A stretch of DNA of 64,000 bases from Ligustrum vulgare (taxonomy: Eukaryota > Streptophyta > Magnoliopsida > Lamiales > Oleaceae), in NCBI GenBank assembly GCA_963555705.1, contig OY743172.1, positions 24,489,446-24,553,445 on the forward strand. The letters are read 5' to 3'. Below the pieces are notes generated by a model. It made no database searches. It was not told where the DNA came from and saw only the letters and a program-made list of their open reading frames with translations. Shown piece by piece: positions 10,193-22,935 of the stretch. The position numbers and the translations under genes were made by a program. The stretch's first letter is position 1; each line of letters starts with the position of its first letter.

Positions 10193-13100
10193 ATGGCGAG
10201 TTCTCCTAAGAAAGGTCAAAATTCGAAACCCTCATCGGTGTTAATCGACCCAGTGTACTCTTCAATGATCACACTGCTGATATTAGTAATGGCGTGCGTC
10301 GAAATCTGCGACGCAGTAACGGTGGTCGATGTGTACCGGCTCGTTCAGTACGATATTGGTGGCATGCCGTTAGGATCTCGACTTGCTTCACTCAACCACC
10401 ACGCTGGTTCTTCGCTTTTTTCTTTGTCGTCTGGCGCTTCTGTGGATCTCTCCCGCACTGTCCTCATCCTTCCCGTCCGCGAATTGAACATTACAGTGAT
10501 TAGAGGTCCATACTTACTTCTTTTAATCAAATCTGGCTTCTTGTTTTATTAGTGTATGTTCTACTTACAGAAAATTTTAAGTATTGTTTAAATTTTCTTT
10601 TTTGGTAATTGAGGAAAAACACAGCTGTTGTGAGCTAATACTTAGTTGAAATCTAGTTTTTATGTTATTTTATTAACTAAGAGAAGAACGTGTTAAGAGT
10701 TTTTGAGCTGTGTAGAATTACCGTTAGTTTGCAAGTTTACATAGAAGGAAACTCAGAACTTCTTTAGTTACTTTTCAAATGCAGATGGGATAGCTGAGGA
10801 CTTTTACCTTTTAGACATTCTAACTTTTATTTTTTTTTGGTCACGGATTTTTTAGTCAGCGATTTAAGATTCTAGACCTTGAATTTACTATAAGGTGAAC
10901 TTTTTCTGCAAGCCGGATCTCTAGCTGTACCTCATAACGGGGGGAGTGTCAGTTTTGACAAGTCATTCTTTCAAGTATGCATATTTCCTAATACACCAAA
11001 TATGAAAAATACTTAATGGGTTTTTGTGGAGTTGCACTGCACTTTTGATAGGTATTCTGAGTTGTTCAAGCCATCTCAGCTGGTATTTGAGAACCTTTTT
11101 ACAATGAAATTATCAAAGAAAGACAAGTGAAAGAATTGTGTTACTTGGTGCAATGGTGCATCTCGTCCAGAGATATGATTATCCACAACAAAGAACATAA
11201 GAGAGCATAGAGAAACATGGTGTATGTGCTGGACTGAGAAGTTGTGAACCCATGTGCATTAGCTGACATACATTTGGAGCTTTTATATGATACAGCATTC
11301 CAGACTGTCATAAAAGCTTTATCTATTTTCAATCCACATCATCAGCACTTTTACGAGAACTGACTTCTTGATTACATGGATTTGAATACAAATAAAGAAC
11401 GATTATATTCCCTCCCATTTTTAGAGTCTTCTCATTTCCAAGTTCCCAAAGTTAATAACAAGTCTTGCGATACAATAGTGTTTCGTTCATGCTTTCATTT
11501 CATAGGGGCGCTACTACCAAATAAATGAAAATCTGCTCCCATATCTATTTTAGTTTCTATAATTAACTGCCTTGCATACTACTTTAGATTCATTTATATA
11601 GCTCCATCATCTTTATCATCTGGGTTGGAGTGATCTTATTGTTGACAATCTTATGCCAGAATATATTGCACAGAGAAAGCCATTAGGCGGTCTATTGCTT
11701 TTACTGCCCCCAGCTTTTAGTCCTAAGTCAGACATTGTGGGTGAAACTGATCATGATTCTGCAAAAGACCTTATCTACTACCAAATAAATGAAAATCTGC
11801 TCCCATATCTATTTTAGTTTCTATAATTAACTGCCTTGCATACTACTTTAGATTCATTTATATAGCTCCATCGTCTTTATCATCTGGGTTGGAGTGATCT
11901 TATTGTTGACAATCTTATGGCAGAATATATTGCACAGAGAAAGCCATTAGGCGGTCTATTGCTTCTACTGCCCCCAGCTTTTAGTCCTAAGTCAGACATT
12001 GTGGGTGAAACTGATCATGATTCTGCAAAAGACCTTATGAAGGAAGTATTGATAGAACTAGAGCAGTTACTTATACATGCAAACATCCCTGTGAGTGAAA
12101 CAATTACTTTCATGTTCGTCGGATTTAATCAGCTATTCTTGTTTCTGTTGGTCGTAGGAAACATACCTGTTGGCATGTTTGATGTATTTGTATTTAGACA
12201 TTCTTTGTATTCTGCATGATCAGTTACTTATACATGCAAACCTCCCTGTGAGTGAAACAGTTACTTTCGTCGGATTTAATCAGCAATTCTTGTTTCTGTT
12301 GGTTGTAGGAAACATACCTATTGGCATGTTTGATGTATTTGTATTTAGACATTAATTGTATTCTGTGTGATTAATAAACTAGCATTTACTTCCACATGTT
12401 CGTTCAAAGATAACATAAAGGCAATACTATTTAGTTCATGGATTCTTAGATGTATAACTTGGATCTTCTGTGAATACATGCAAGGAATAGCTTGCTAGAA
12501 GTTGTAGTTTCTTGGAGCATCTCCAATGGGGGTTGTGGATTGTACTAAAAACTGTGCTATGCTTACATGGCAAGGAAAAAAGTGGAGGATGTCTAGCACA
12601 ACTCCACATCTGGAGGGTGTGTTAGACATGTTCTATTTGTTTTTTTTTAATCCCCATTGGTGGGTGTGTTAGAGATCTTCCGTTTAATTTTTCATAATTC
12701 ATCTCCTCTCTCTATATATCATCTCTCTTGTACATGTGGCCCACAATTTTTCCATCACAGCCCATTTTGAGATGCTCCTCTCCATCCCCTATTTTGCTTG
12801 TCACATGTATAACAATCCACATTGTTGAATTGGGGATGCTCTTAGTAATGTCTGGCCTTTTGATTCAATATGAAACCCATAAAGTATTGTCTGCTGTCTT
12901 CTTTATTGACTTTAAGTACCTCATGCTCTACCAGTCAATCTCATGTATCTAAATTTTTATTCAATTGTCATCTTATGTTTCAGTATCCAGTGTACTTTGG
13001 TTTTGAGGATGTTAGTATTAATACTGTGCTAGCTGATGTCAAGAAGAACGATGCTACTGGTCAACTGGCGACTGCCACTACTGGCGGGTTAGTCTTCTGA

Positions 13101-16100
13101 CTTATAGTATGTTTGGTAGTGCTTATAAGTTGTGGATCCTATAAAATATGTAATAAAAAGTATGTTTGACCAACTAAAATTATAGCATAAACTTTCCATT
13201 CATGCACTAACAAACAATGTTTAAGAAATCATTAGAATATGAAACACTCCCATTCCTCATATCTAACATATCACATGTTGCTGAGAATAAGCAGAATTTG
13301 GATAGTAGAACTTTTTTTAATTCTGTTTTATGTTTTATGCCATCCAATATCTAATTCATGACACCTATCTTGAAAGTGGCCCTTAGATCAGTGCATTTTT
13401 CAATATAAGCTCAGAGTTTATGCTATAAATCGTATATTAATTTTGTATGCCAGTTGTTGTGACTTTGCTATAGATTCTCTATTCCTAATTGCTGTTTTTT
13501 GGAAAATACTGGAAAGAGTGGACAAGGATTTTTCACTTTGGAGGTTAACTGTCCTTTTCCCCTCTCTGGTTGGTTGAATGCATTCAACTGTTGTGCATGG
13601 GGAAATTTGGAAGTCTTTTTGTTTATAGGTCTGTTCCATATTCGTCAGCATCAAGATATCTCTTGTAATCGACTAGCTCCATAGACCATATTATTTTATG
13701 CTTCTGACAGAAATTTTGACGGAATTTTGTAGTATGCTTGTCCTCTTTTGGAAAATGAGAGAAAATGGAATAATGAGCGTGCTAGGTTAATTTCTTGGTC
13801 TGTGCACGTTCAATTTTAAGGCATTGAAATTAAACAGAAAATGAGGCATGCAATTGAGCTTGTTAGTTTTTTCCTGTCGACTCAATCATAAATGAAGTGA
13901 AGAGTTCTGTGCCATGTCAATAGAACTTCGTTCTTTAAATGTTTTATAACATTGAGAGTTCGAATTCGTTATTGCTAATTATATAATTTAATATTTATGC
14001 ATGATTTAGTTCCACCTGCTAGTTTTACACGTATATATGTAGTTTCTATCTTTTCTTTTGTGTTCTGTTGTGTTGTGTTGCTGTTTGTGACTTTGGGGGC
14101 TATTATGTTCAGTTTCTCGATTCTTTGGTGCTTCATAATAATACTTCATAGTCCTGCATCAAGACTCAAGTTTTACACTAACTCTATTATGTATCTTTTG
14201 ATGGAAAAATATGTTTCAGATACAAGCTTGTAGTTGCTGTGCCAGAACCCAAGAAAGTCGCATCTCCAACCATTGCAAATATTCAGGTTCTAGCATAAAT
14301 TATCACATTTCCATTGGGATTGATGGGCCATTATATAATATATGTAGCTTTTGCAATCTAGATGTTTAAATTTCAGTGTCAAAAACATTTCAGCCATATG
14401 TGAACGGCCACATTTGACAATTTTATATTTGATTGAATATCTAAACTATCATTAGGGGTTATGAATTCATCCGATTCTACTCTAGTTTTCTTAGACGTAT
14501 TTGTTCATCATTAATGATTCTCATGCTATGTCAGGGCTGGTTGCCGGGATTGAAAGTTGATGGGGATTCAAATCAACTTCCTACTGTAGCCATAGTGGCA
14601 TCATATGACACGTTTGGAGCTGCACCAGTAAATAACTTATTTATTTGAGTATGCCATATATGGAGACTGTAGTGCTGATGGTCAACAGGAGTCAATAAAG
14701 TGATTGGACATTTTAAAAGGGACCTGCATCCCTTGGTCCAGTCACTTGATGCCACTTATTTGACACCTAAACTGCTGACCATCAGCAGTGTAGATAGATA
14801 GCATAATTCTGTTTATCGAGTTTTTGCTTTTTCATTAGTGGTCCCCAGGGTCTAATGCTATCTTAATGTTAACAGGCAATATCAGTGGGAAGTGATAGCA
14901 ATGGAAGTGGTGTTGTGGCTCTTCTTGAAATAGCTAGGTTGTTTTCTATTTTATATTCAAATCCTAAAAGTAGAGGAAGGTATAATTTACTCTTTGGACT
15001 TACATCTGGTGGACCTTATAACTATAATGGAACTTACAAGGTGCCTAACAGAACTTCTCTTTTTTCTTTACTTCAATATGCTTACATATGGTTGCCATGC
15101 AATTATTTTGGTCTTATGTTTTACCTTGTGTAGTGGCTTAGGAGTTTGGATCAGCGTCAACGAGAGACAATTGACTATGCTATTTGCTTGAATAGCATTG
15201 GCTCATTTGACAATGATCTATGGATTCATGTTTCCAAGCCTCCAGAAAATGCTTACATAAAGCAAATCTTTGAGGTTAGCACAGTAACTTTCTAGCAATA
15301 TAGACATAAGATTATTTTCAAACCCAATCATCTGCCATGCCAATTTCTGGCTTAGTGAGTGGAATTTTGCAGGGTTTCTCTAATGTAGCAGAAGAATTGG
15401 GGCTTAAAGTTGGGTTGAAGCACAAAAAGATAAACATCTCCAACACTCGAGTAAGTTGATGTGCAAGTGTTTGAATTGCAATACTTAGAATGATTCTTTC
15501 TTTGATATTATTTTATCAAAAATCTACAGTAACTCTAGTGCTTAACATCTGAAATACCGATGATGTTATGAGATAAGTCTTCTTTAAGTTTTTTAACATA
15601 GCTTAGGGAGATTGGGCAGCAATTTATTATTTTGTCCAAGTCCAACGCAATGTTAGGATAGAATTACGTGATTTTTTCATTCTCATTTTCTGCACGAGGA
15701 TCTGTGCAGTAGTATACATAGGAGTTTTACCATCCCTAGGAACCTTTAATATCTTATTTTGTTGTATTTAGCATAAATAGCATGTGTTGTGGCAACACAA
15801 GTTACCAAACGGAGGCTTAAATTGAAATCTTGATTTTAATTCTCACCAAACAAAGGCTTATGTTTTATATTTGACAACTAGACAATTCTAGGTAGTTTTA
15901 TCTCGTGCATTTGCTGCAGTTCAGCTTTATGAACAGATTTTCTTTTAATAAAGTGATAGATTATTAGTTATGAAATATAATTTCTTGTTTGATGACTCGG
16001 ATAACTGCAGCCATGGATTTCTTCTCTTCTGTCTATGAATTAGAATAACACAGCTCTGCTATATGCATTTACTGTGGCCAATTTCTTCTTCCGAACTTAC

Positions 16101-19100
16101 GATGACTTTTATGTTTGCAAAGAGCTCATACTCCTGACTTATCAATGAAGTCTGTAAGAAAAACAAAGCTCTCCAACTTATTATTGAAGTATTTAAACAA
16201 GAAAAGGCTTTCCATGTCACATTTTTAAATGGGGGTAGAGACTAAAGATTGGGTACCCATACTTGATTAATCATATTGGGGTAAACAACTAATAACCTCG
16301 GAGAAGCTTAATGTGTCATAAGAGAGTCTTTGTAGAACTTTTTGTGTGCTTTCACCAGTTATTTCACATAAACAGTTACGTAATAAAACTGGTTGGTTTT
16401 ACTTATGTGGTTTCAAAAGACTAGCTACCACCTTCTCTTAGTTCTACGACACTTTGTCTATTAAGATGCAGACTGCTGGTAGTAGAAGGAAAATCATCAT
16501 GATATTTATAGTTATTATGATCAGCTTGAAGTTATAGGGAGTCATTATTGACAGCTATCTTGCTGATTTAGTTTGACTGCTAAAGCTTTTGAAGTATTAT
16601 AGGTAGCCTGGGAGCATGAGCAATTTTCGAGACTGAGAGTCACAGCTGCCACACTCTCGGAGCTTTCTGTTGCACCTGAATTGCTGCAAAGCACTGGAGG
16701 TCTATCAGATAACAGGTTGTAATAGGGAACCAAGTATAGTATTTCCTTAAACAATTTTTTGCATTATTTTCCATTTCTTAAATTTCAGATTTCCTGTGCA
16801 GACATTTTGTTGATGAAGCTTCAATAAGTCGAAGTGTCAAGTTAGTTGCTGAAAGTCTAGCAGTAAGATCTCATAGTTAATGCTCTAGGGTTAGAACCCT
16901 GTTGTGGTTTGGGTGTAATGTTCTGTTGAAATATGCACAATCCTGTACATCGACTCCTCCCTTCCCCTGCATTCTGCTTGTAAATGAAGATGAAAAAATA
17001 TCTCTTGTTCTTGCACACATGCAGTTTGTCAATGGCTGAACAAATGAAGTTTCACTGCACTCCTTGGCTGCAAACTGGATGTACTTCCTTTTTCATCTGG
17101 GATATAGTGTTGCAGTATATTTTGATAGAGTTCTATACAATAAAGGCTGTAGAATTTTGCGTTATGTGTTTGCTTTGTTTCTTGTTTGCTTGTGCATGTC
17201 TGCATGTCTCGGTGCATAAACAGCGAGCCTGTTACTTGAAATCAACAGTTTCTTGCCTTTTTATTTCACAGAGAAAGTTCTGATGCAGTAATAATTAGTA
17301 GATACACCCAAAATCAGTTAATGATTGCGTGCTAGTTTATGATTAAAATTTTACTGAACTTGTTTATTATATTAAGCCTTTGTTTGACAACTTTTACTTG
17401 TTTATAAACAGAATTTGCACGGACACCGACACGCGACACGAATATGACACGACATGGACACATCGACACGTGATTTTTTTTAAAAAAGTTAGGACACGAC
17501 ATGTTGGGGATATGCAAATTAATTTTTTTAATTTATTATTATTTAAGTCTTATTACAAACAACACATTGTATATTTATTGAATCAAAATGAGGATTTTAA
17601 ATAAAAACAAACTTGTAAGTTAAATTTATCATTTTTTTAATTACATGCATTTCGCCCCTTCCCCATTTTCATTTTGATGTATATGGTGTAGCTCCGACAC
17701 GTGTCGGAGAGTGTCGGTGTCGGACACGACACGCTGGCTCCCGACGGAGTGTCGGTGCAACCTAGGTGGTTATAAAAAGTTGTGGATCCAATGAAATGTG
17801 ATTAAGATTGATTGTTGACTTTGTTTTATATTAAAATCTGAATTTTAATTTATATGAAAAACAGGGGCTATAAATGATTTTGCTTGGCCTAATGGGTGTC
17901 TTCCTTGTATGCAGAGACATATTTATGACCTGAAGGGGAAAGACATCAATATATTTGCAGACAATAGTAGTTTAGCTATCAATCCTTCATATATACGTTC
18001 ATGGTTAGACCTTTTGTCAACAACACCTCGAGTGGCTCCATTTCTTTCGAAAACTGACCCTCTCATCATGGCGCTGAAAAAGGTAAATCTTGCGGTACTT
18101 GAATTTAAGTTGATTGTTTATCCATGTGATACTAGCATTTTAATCATACGTGATTAACCAATACACGTTCCTATTGTGCATGCAGTCATCTCCAATCCAA
18201 AATTCTATTTTGGTGTAACTTGTAACGACCATAGACTTTCTCCATTTTGCCCTCTATGTCTCGGGGGTTATTATTGGTACCGATTCTCAACTTACTTCTT
18301 CTCTTAAAAGAGGGGTCTTGAGTTCGAATCGTAGGGGACAATACGTAAGCTAATAATGCATAGAACACCTCTGAGCCATAGATCACAAGATGAGAGAAGT
18401 CAGTGGTACTCATCTTGTCCTCGTAATCCATGGTTCAAGGGCTATTCCGTGGACCATTCACTTACATACCGGGATTACGCCTAGAGGAATTTTTATCGCG
18501 TTCCTAGCTATTCGAACTTAAAACCTCTCTTTTAAGAGACTTAAGTTGAAAATTGGTACCAATTAGACATTATGAGGGTAAGATGAGTGAAAGTCTGTGA
18601 TCGTTACATAACTATTGCGCCAAAATTGTGTAATTTTCAACCAATTTCTCAAACTCTTACACTGAATAAACAATAAACTTTATATTTCTTTATTATTTTC
18701 AACTCTCAACAATTAATTTACTTCGAATATTATTTAATTACATATTCTATTATTACTTATCTTTTATAAATTTAAAATAATTACAAAATATTATACTAAA
18801 ATCATTAGAACAAGACAAATAAAATATAACTAATTTTTATATACTACTAATTCTCGAACAGTACAAATAAAATGTAACTTTTTAAATTTTAACAATGAGA
18901 AAATTTATTTTAATATATTCACTAGTTGTTATTAAACTAGATTAATAATAAAAATAATCAAGTTTAAATAAAATGATATTAACAAGGGATATGATTGAAC
19001 AAAAAAAAATTTGTATTGAAAAGTAAATGGCAAAACTGGAAAACAAAAAATGCAAGTTTTACACTATATCTATTGGTGCAACACTGTTCACTGCGCCAAA

Positions 19101-20069
19101 ATGATGCGGTGAAATGCAGTTGTGTTGGGGGCAAAACTCAACTCTATTTTGGACTCCAAAATGGGGTTGGGTTGGAGGTGCTCTTAGGATGAATAAACTG
19201 TGCAAGTTTCATTGACTATGCAAAAAAGGATAAATGCAAGTACAAAAGGGTAACTTAATAGTTATATCAATCCTAGCTCCTACTATAAACAAACACAAAA
19301 ACCAAAGCAACAAACAATTGAAACACCTAACTGAAATTGTTCAGGATCAATCATCCTTCAGAAATCAAAATGTAGCAAATCTCAATCATTAATTTCTACG
19401 GAACTTTAATTTTATCAATTTTTTGTTCTTAATAGGAATTAGCAGATCATACCATCGAGGTGAATGTACAACAGGAAGTTCTTGATGGGATGTTCACTTT
19501 TTATGATTCGACAACTGGCCGGTTGCATATATATCAGGTGTGTATTTAACCTTTTATGTTGATTGTGTGTCCATCTGACACGAGCCTCATTAAGAATTGT
19601 CTCAAGATACCATCCCTCTCCTTTGAATGAGGAAATGAAAAGTTAACTAGCCACGTCAATTTTTGAATCATTTGTTCTAAAATAAAACCGAAGCACTTTA
19701 TGACTGTATCTAGTGAATTCACTGACATTTTTTATGATATAAATAATACTGCAGGTTGCCAGTGTAACATTCGACTTACTTTTGCTGCTAGTCCTCGGAT
19801 CATACTTGATTGTTCTTTTCAGTTTTCTAGTCATCACAACCAGGGTATGATCCTCAACGAAAGTTTCCCTCCTTTCCATCCCACTCGTCTGCAATTCTAT
19901 TTAGGAAATGCAGAAAGTTTCTCTATACGTGCCTTCTTTAAGATAAACTATTTATCTGAAACTGAGGAAGTTAACATCTTTGCAAATGCTGATTTTATCT
20001 CGACAGGGTCTGGATGATCTTATCAGTCTTTTTCGTCGTCCCCCTTCCCGCAAAGTGAAAACGGCTTGA
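10193..20069 (+). CDS. NCLN: Nicalin (nicastrin-like ER membrane protein), complete, 14 exons
   Basis: Exons: 10193-10505, 11924-12090, 12984-13087, 14220-14286, 14535-14627, 14876-15040, 15134-15274, 15373-15450, 16603-16715, 16802-16862, 17915-18082, 19436-19537, 19755-19844, 20007-20069. All junctions are GT-AG and phases agree, giving 574 residues, the usual length for plant nicalin. A signal-anchor segment (SMITLLILVMACVEI, about residues 22-40) precedes DVYRLVQYDIGGMPLGSR. The lumenal M28-peptidase-like domain includes VGSDSNGSGVVALLEIARL. A C-terminal helix (LLLLLVLGSYLIVLFSFLV) and a short basic tail follow. Animal nicalin works with NOMO and TMEM147 at the ER translocon and is thought not to be a protease (family knowledge). 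Exon 2 has duplicated splice boundaries. Introns 2, 5, 10 and 11 carry small transposons. Confidence 0.92.
11511..12038 (+). repeat. 264-bp tandem duplication copying the acceptor side of nicalin exon 2
   Basis: Copy 1 (11511-11774) and copy 2 (11775-12038) are nearly identical. Each holds the end of intron 1, the acceptor and the first 115 bases of exon 2. The acceptors read TTATGCCAG in copy 1 and TTATGGCAG in copy 2. Only copy 2 continues into the rest of the exon. Using the copy 1 acceptor gives the same protein start but reaches a stop soon after the duplication border. Confidence 0.9.
12064..12371 (+). repeat. Tandem duplication copying the donor side of nicalin exon 2
   Basis: Unit 1 (12064-12220) starts CAGTTACTTATACATGCAAA and includes the real donor CCCT/GTGAGT at 12090/12091. 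Unit 2 (12221-12371) repeats it with a 6-base deletion and a few substitutions, and keeps a second CCCT/GTGAGT. The second copy lies in intron 2 and has no upstream acceptor of its own. Confidence 0.85.
12514..12841. repeat. Harbinger-type MITE in nicalin intron 2
   Basis: The ends are GGAGCATCTCCAATGGGG and, inverted, GAGCATCCCCAATTC, followed by TTA on the right. The left trinucleotide has decayed to CTT. There is no coding capacity. The termini match the GGGCATCTCCAA type of the larger Harbinger element at 5043. Confidence 0.65.
14660..14800. repeat. Fold-back repeat in nicalin intron 5
   Basis: CTGTAGTGCTGATGGTCA at 14667 pairs with TGACCATCAGCAGTGTAG ending at about 14793. Further inward, AGTGATTGGAC pairs with GTCCAGTCACT. 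Together they form a two-part hairpin of about 130 bp. It may be a MITE or simply a structured intron segment; no clear target duplication was read. Confidence 0.5.
17380..17765. repeat. GACACG-rich MITE in nicalin intron 10
   Basis: The left end GCACGGACACCGACACG has an inverted partner at the right, GTGTCGGTGCAA. Both subterminal parts are full of CGACACG/CGTGTCG phrases around an A/T-rich middle. The layout suggests a non-autonomous DNA transposon. No matching target duplication was identified. Confidence 0.5.
18182..19183. mobile_element. Harbinger-type MITE in nicalin intron 11, with a nested element
   Basis: The left end CATCTCCAATCCAAAATTC pairs with the right end, which read inverted is GAGCACCTCCAACCCAACC, followed by TTA at 19184. 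The left terminal bases have drifted. The 388-bp fold-back element at 18221-18608 lies near its left edge, so that insertion is the younger one. Confidence 0.5.
18221..18608. mobile_element. 388-bp fold-back element with LTR-like ends and inverted tRNA-like B boxes
   Basis: It starts TGTAACGACCATAGACTTTC and ends with the inverted counterpart ATCGTTACA. It is flanked by the 5-bp duplication TAACT at 18216-18220 and 18609-18613. Inverted similarity runs about 40 bp at the ends (including TTTGCCCTCTATGTC against GACATTATGAGGGTAA). It resumes inside, from GGTACCGATTCTCAACTT to the mirrored AAGTTGAAAATTGGTACC. Both inner arms carry a B-box-like GAGTTCGAAT / ATTCGAACTT. No protein is encoded. TG...CA ends and a 5-bp duplication are integrase-like; the fold-back tRNA-like interior is not typical of an LTR. 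Confidence 0.75.
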
Positions 20070-20766
20070 TTATGGAGCTAGTTAATTTGCCACTATGATA
20101 CCCAGATTTGGAAATGCAGATTATCTTTTGCAACTTAAATGGAGGTTGAACTTCAGATGAGATCTCTTTGATGGTCCCTATGTATGTTTAGTAGGTTAAC
20201 TTAATTATCATCGAGAAAATATTTTGGCATTTTTGAGTCGGTCTTTGTTTCGTTTCCTTTTTCCCATTGGTTGAATCAAGGGGATCACAGAGCTGCTAGA
20301 AACATTTTTTTGTCGAGATTACTGTGTAATCCTGCTGCTGGTTCTTCTTACCAAGAAATATAGCTTCCATGTAATGTTAAAATACATTTATCAACTCATA
20401 CAGTACTCGAACATACTTGGCTTGACGTCAACAGCCAACAGGCACCTTTGCCATGACATTGCGCTATTAGTTTGCCTTGTCCGGCTAAAAAAAAATGAAA
20501 AAAGAAACCCATAATTGATGGAGATTTCACTCTCTCCACAGAAGGGTAGTAAGCCGAAGCCCGCCCATTGGAATACGGCAAAAGTTTCTCAGAAGATATT
20601 ATGAAGAATGAGCATTCTGCACTGCTTGGTATACCATGTCGATAAATTGGTTATCCTATACATGAAAATGGAAGTACATAAGATAACAGATAATCAAATG
20701 TATTAAAAAAGCCCAAAAAAAAAAAAAAAAAAAGGAAGAAGAAAAAATGGACTCTTTAACATGTAA

Positions 20767-21010
20767 GAATTACGGCATCTCCAATGCTAAATATATTTCA
20801 AAAAGATGATGTGACAAGATGGAAAAAAATAGGGAAGAGAGAGAAACAAAATTGTAGCATTTATTGTGGGAGATATTTTAACACATTATCTAAAAAAGGA
20901 CATCATGTCAGATATCTTTTTAAAATAAATACCACATTAGTTTTGTCTCCTCCACATTATTGTCAAATCAGCTAAACATTCTACATAGAATGCATCAATT
21001 GAAGATGCTC
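20767..21010. repeat. Harbinger-type MITE downstream of nicalin
   Basis: The termini GGCATCTCCAATGC and, inverted, GAGCATCTTCAATTG bracket about 240 bp of non-coding A/T-rich DNA. The rest of the 20070-21194 gap holds the nicalin 3' flank, an A19 run at about 20718, and no gene that I can see. Confidence 0.55.
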
Positions 21011-21194
21011 ATATATCTTACTCGGAACAATTCGTTTATCTTAGTCTCTGTTTGTTAAAAAAAAAAATTGTTTATATCAAAGAATGTGATTTTTTGGTAA
21101 CATGTGTGGTTAAAAAATGAAATGTGTTTTTTATAAACAAGTTTACGAAACAAAACCATCGTATTTCAAGAGAAAATTTGGAACACGAATATTG

Positions 21195-22935
21195 AAAGGA
21201 TTTAAGGCTCAGAATAAAAAATCACAAAGAACAAGATCTGAAATTTAACCACGAAGAAACAATGAAACTTTATTTCAAAAAACTGTAAAAATTACAGCAA
21301 CATATATAAAACTAGAAGAAACATATTAAAACTACCAGAAACTCAAGATCGTATAAAGAACCACAAAGAAAACCACTTGAGTTACAGAAAACTCTGCCAA
21401 ACTCAAATAAACGTATACTGATCAACACAAATCAGTATCAAAACACAACCACTAAGATAATACAACTTTAATCTTTGTTTTCTGGTAGAAATGTAAAAAA
21501 ATCACGAAGAACACATAAGGGCAATGAAGAATCGTCTTTCAGAGAAATTAGGTCTTGAGAGAAGAGTTTGGGTTGTAAAAAGTGAGTATTCAGATCGTCT
21601 CTTCTGCTTTTCTTTACAAATGGATGGCACAGATCAATCAGAACGGATCCAACGGCTTGAATAAAGGCGGTGGAAGTTACTGGATGAAAAACCGGGTCAC
21701 CACATTGGGCTTAAGTGAGAGTTAAAGATTGGGCTGCACAGATGTATTTAATACTTGGGCTAATTCCGGTCCAATTACTTATTACGTTCAATTGCCCAAC
21801 AATCTCCACCTCAATTGAACTGATTTCTATTACTTGAAAAAAAAAACACCAAACAAGTATCAAAGTTCAACCAAATTTAAAAAACTCAATGCATCTTTAA
21901 ATTTGTTAATAGAAATAATTTTTGTTCCTGCATCTGCAGGATTAACCTGTGTTGGTATCTTAACAAGTTTCACAATACCTTTATCAATGATGTCCCTAAT
22001 GAAATGAAATTTAACATCAATATGTTTTGACCTATTGTGAAAGACAGGATTTTTACACAGATGTAATGCACTCATGCTATCAGAACATATTTCAACTTCA
22101 GAATCAGAAATGCAACCAATTTCAGATAATAAACCCTTTAACCACAAACATTCCTTAACAGCGTCTGTAGCAGCTATATATTTTGCTTCAGTTGATGACA
22201 GAGCAATACGTTTTTGAAGCTGGGATTTCCAGCTGATACAGGAAGAGTTTAAGGTAAAGAAATAAGATGATGTTGATTTCCTGTTATCAACATTTCCTGC
22301 AAAATCTGAATCAACAAAACCTTTAAATTTAAAATCATTTTTGGTTTTAGAAAACACTAGACTAAGTCTAGCAGAACCTTTCAAATATTTCAAAAGACAT
22401 TTCATAGCTTCCCAATGCAATTCACCATGATTGCTCATAAACCTACTTAGAACACTTATTGCAAATGCTATATCAGGTCTGGTACAGACCATTAAGTACA
22501 TGACAGATCCAATAGCATTTGAATATGGCACATTTTCTATTCTATGCAATTCATCAGCAGACTTAGGACAATGCTTAATAGACAATTTAAAATGTGTAGG
22601 CAAAGGTAAAGATACATGTTTTGATTCAGATAAGCAAAATCTGTTTAAGACTTTTTCTATGTAATGTTTTTGATTTAAAAACAATTTCCCAGATTGTCTA
22701 TTCCTAAAAATATCCATGCCAAGTATTCTTTTAGCATTTCCTATATCTTTCATTTCAAATTCAGAATGCAATTTATCTTTAAGAACATTAATATCATGCA
22801 TATTTGGTCCAGCAATAAGCATGTCATCCACATATAAAAGCAAATAAATGAAATCAGTTTTATCAAGTTTAAAATAAAAACAGGAATCATATTTACTTTT
22901 CTGAAAATTTAAACTTTGGATATAAGAATGAGGCT
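21195..22935 (-). mobile_element. Truncated Ty1/copia element: end of pol plus 3' LTR
   Basis: On the minus strand the end of pol (21860-22935) is followed by a polypurine tract (GAGGTGGAGA) and then TGTTGGGCAATTGAACG at 21801, the expected start of a copia LTR. The LTR runs left to about 21195, where the plus strand reads TGAAAGGATTT. The 5' half of the element is missing from about 22935, where a different sequence begins. Only one LTR is present, so no target duplication can be checked. Confidence 0.75.
21860..22935 (-). pseudogene. Copia reverse transcriptase C-terminus and RNase H, truncated
   Basis: The reading begins with HSYIQSLNFQKSKYDSCFYF, typical of copia reverse transcriptase just before its active site, after an in-frame TAG at about 22930. 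It then shows the catalytic LLYVDDML, the thumb region with YSNAIGSVMYLMVCTRPDIA, and the RNase H region with SDFAGNVDNRKSTSSYFF, LSSTEAKYIAATDA, SDSMSALHL and HIDVKFHFIRD, ending TAA at 21860. The visible 327-residue part is open and well conserved. Integrase, protease and gag are absent, so it cannot be autonomous. The open state suggests loss of the 5' part was fairly recent. Confidence 0.85.
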
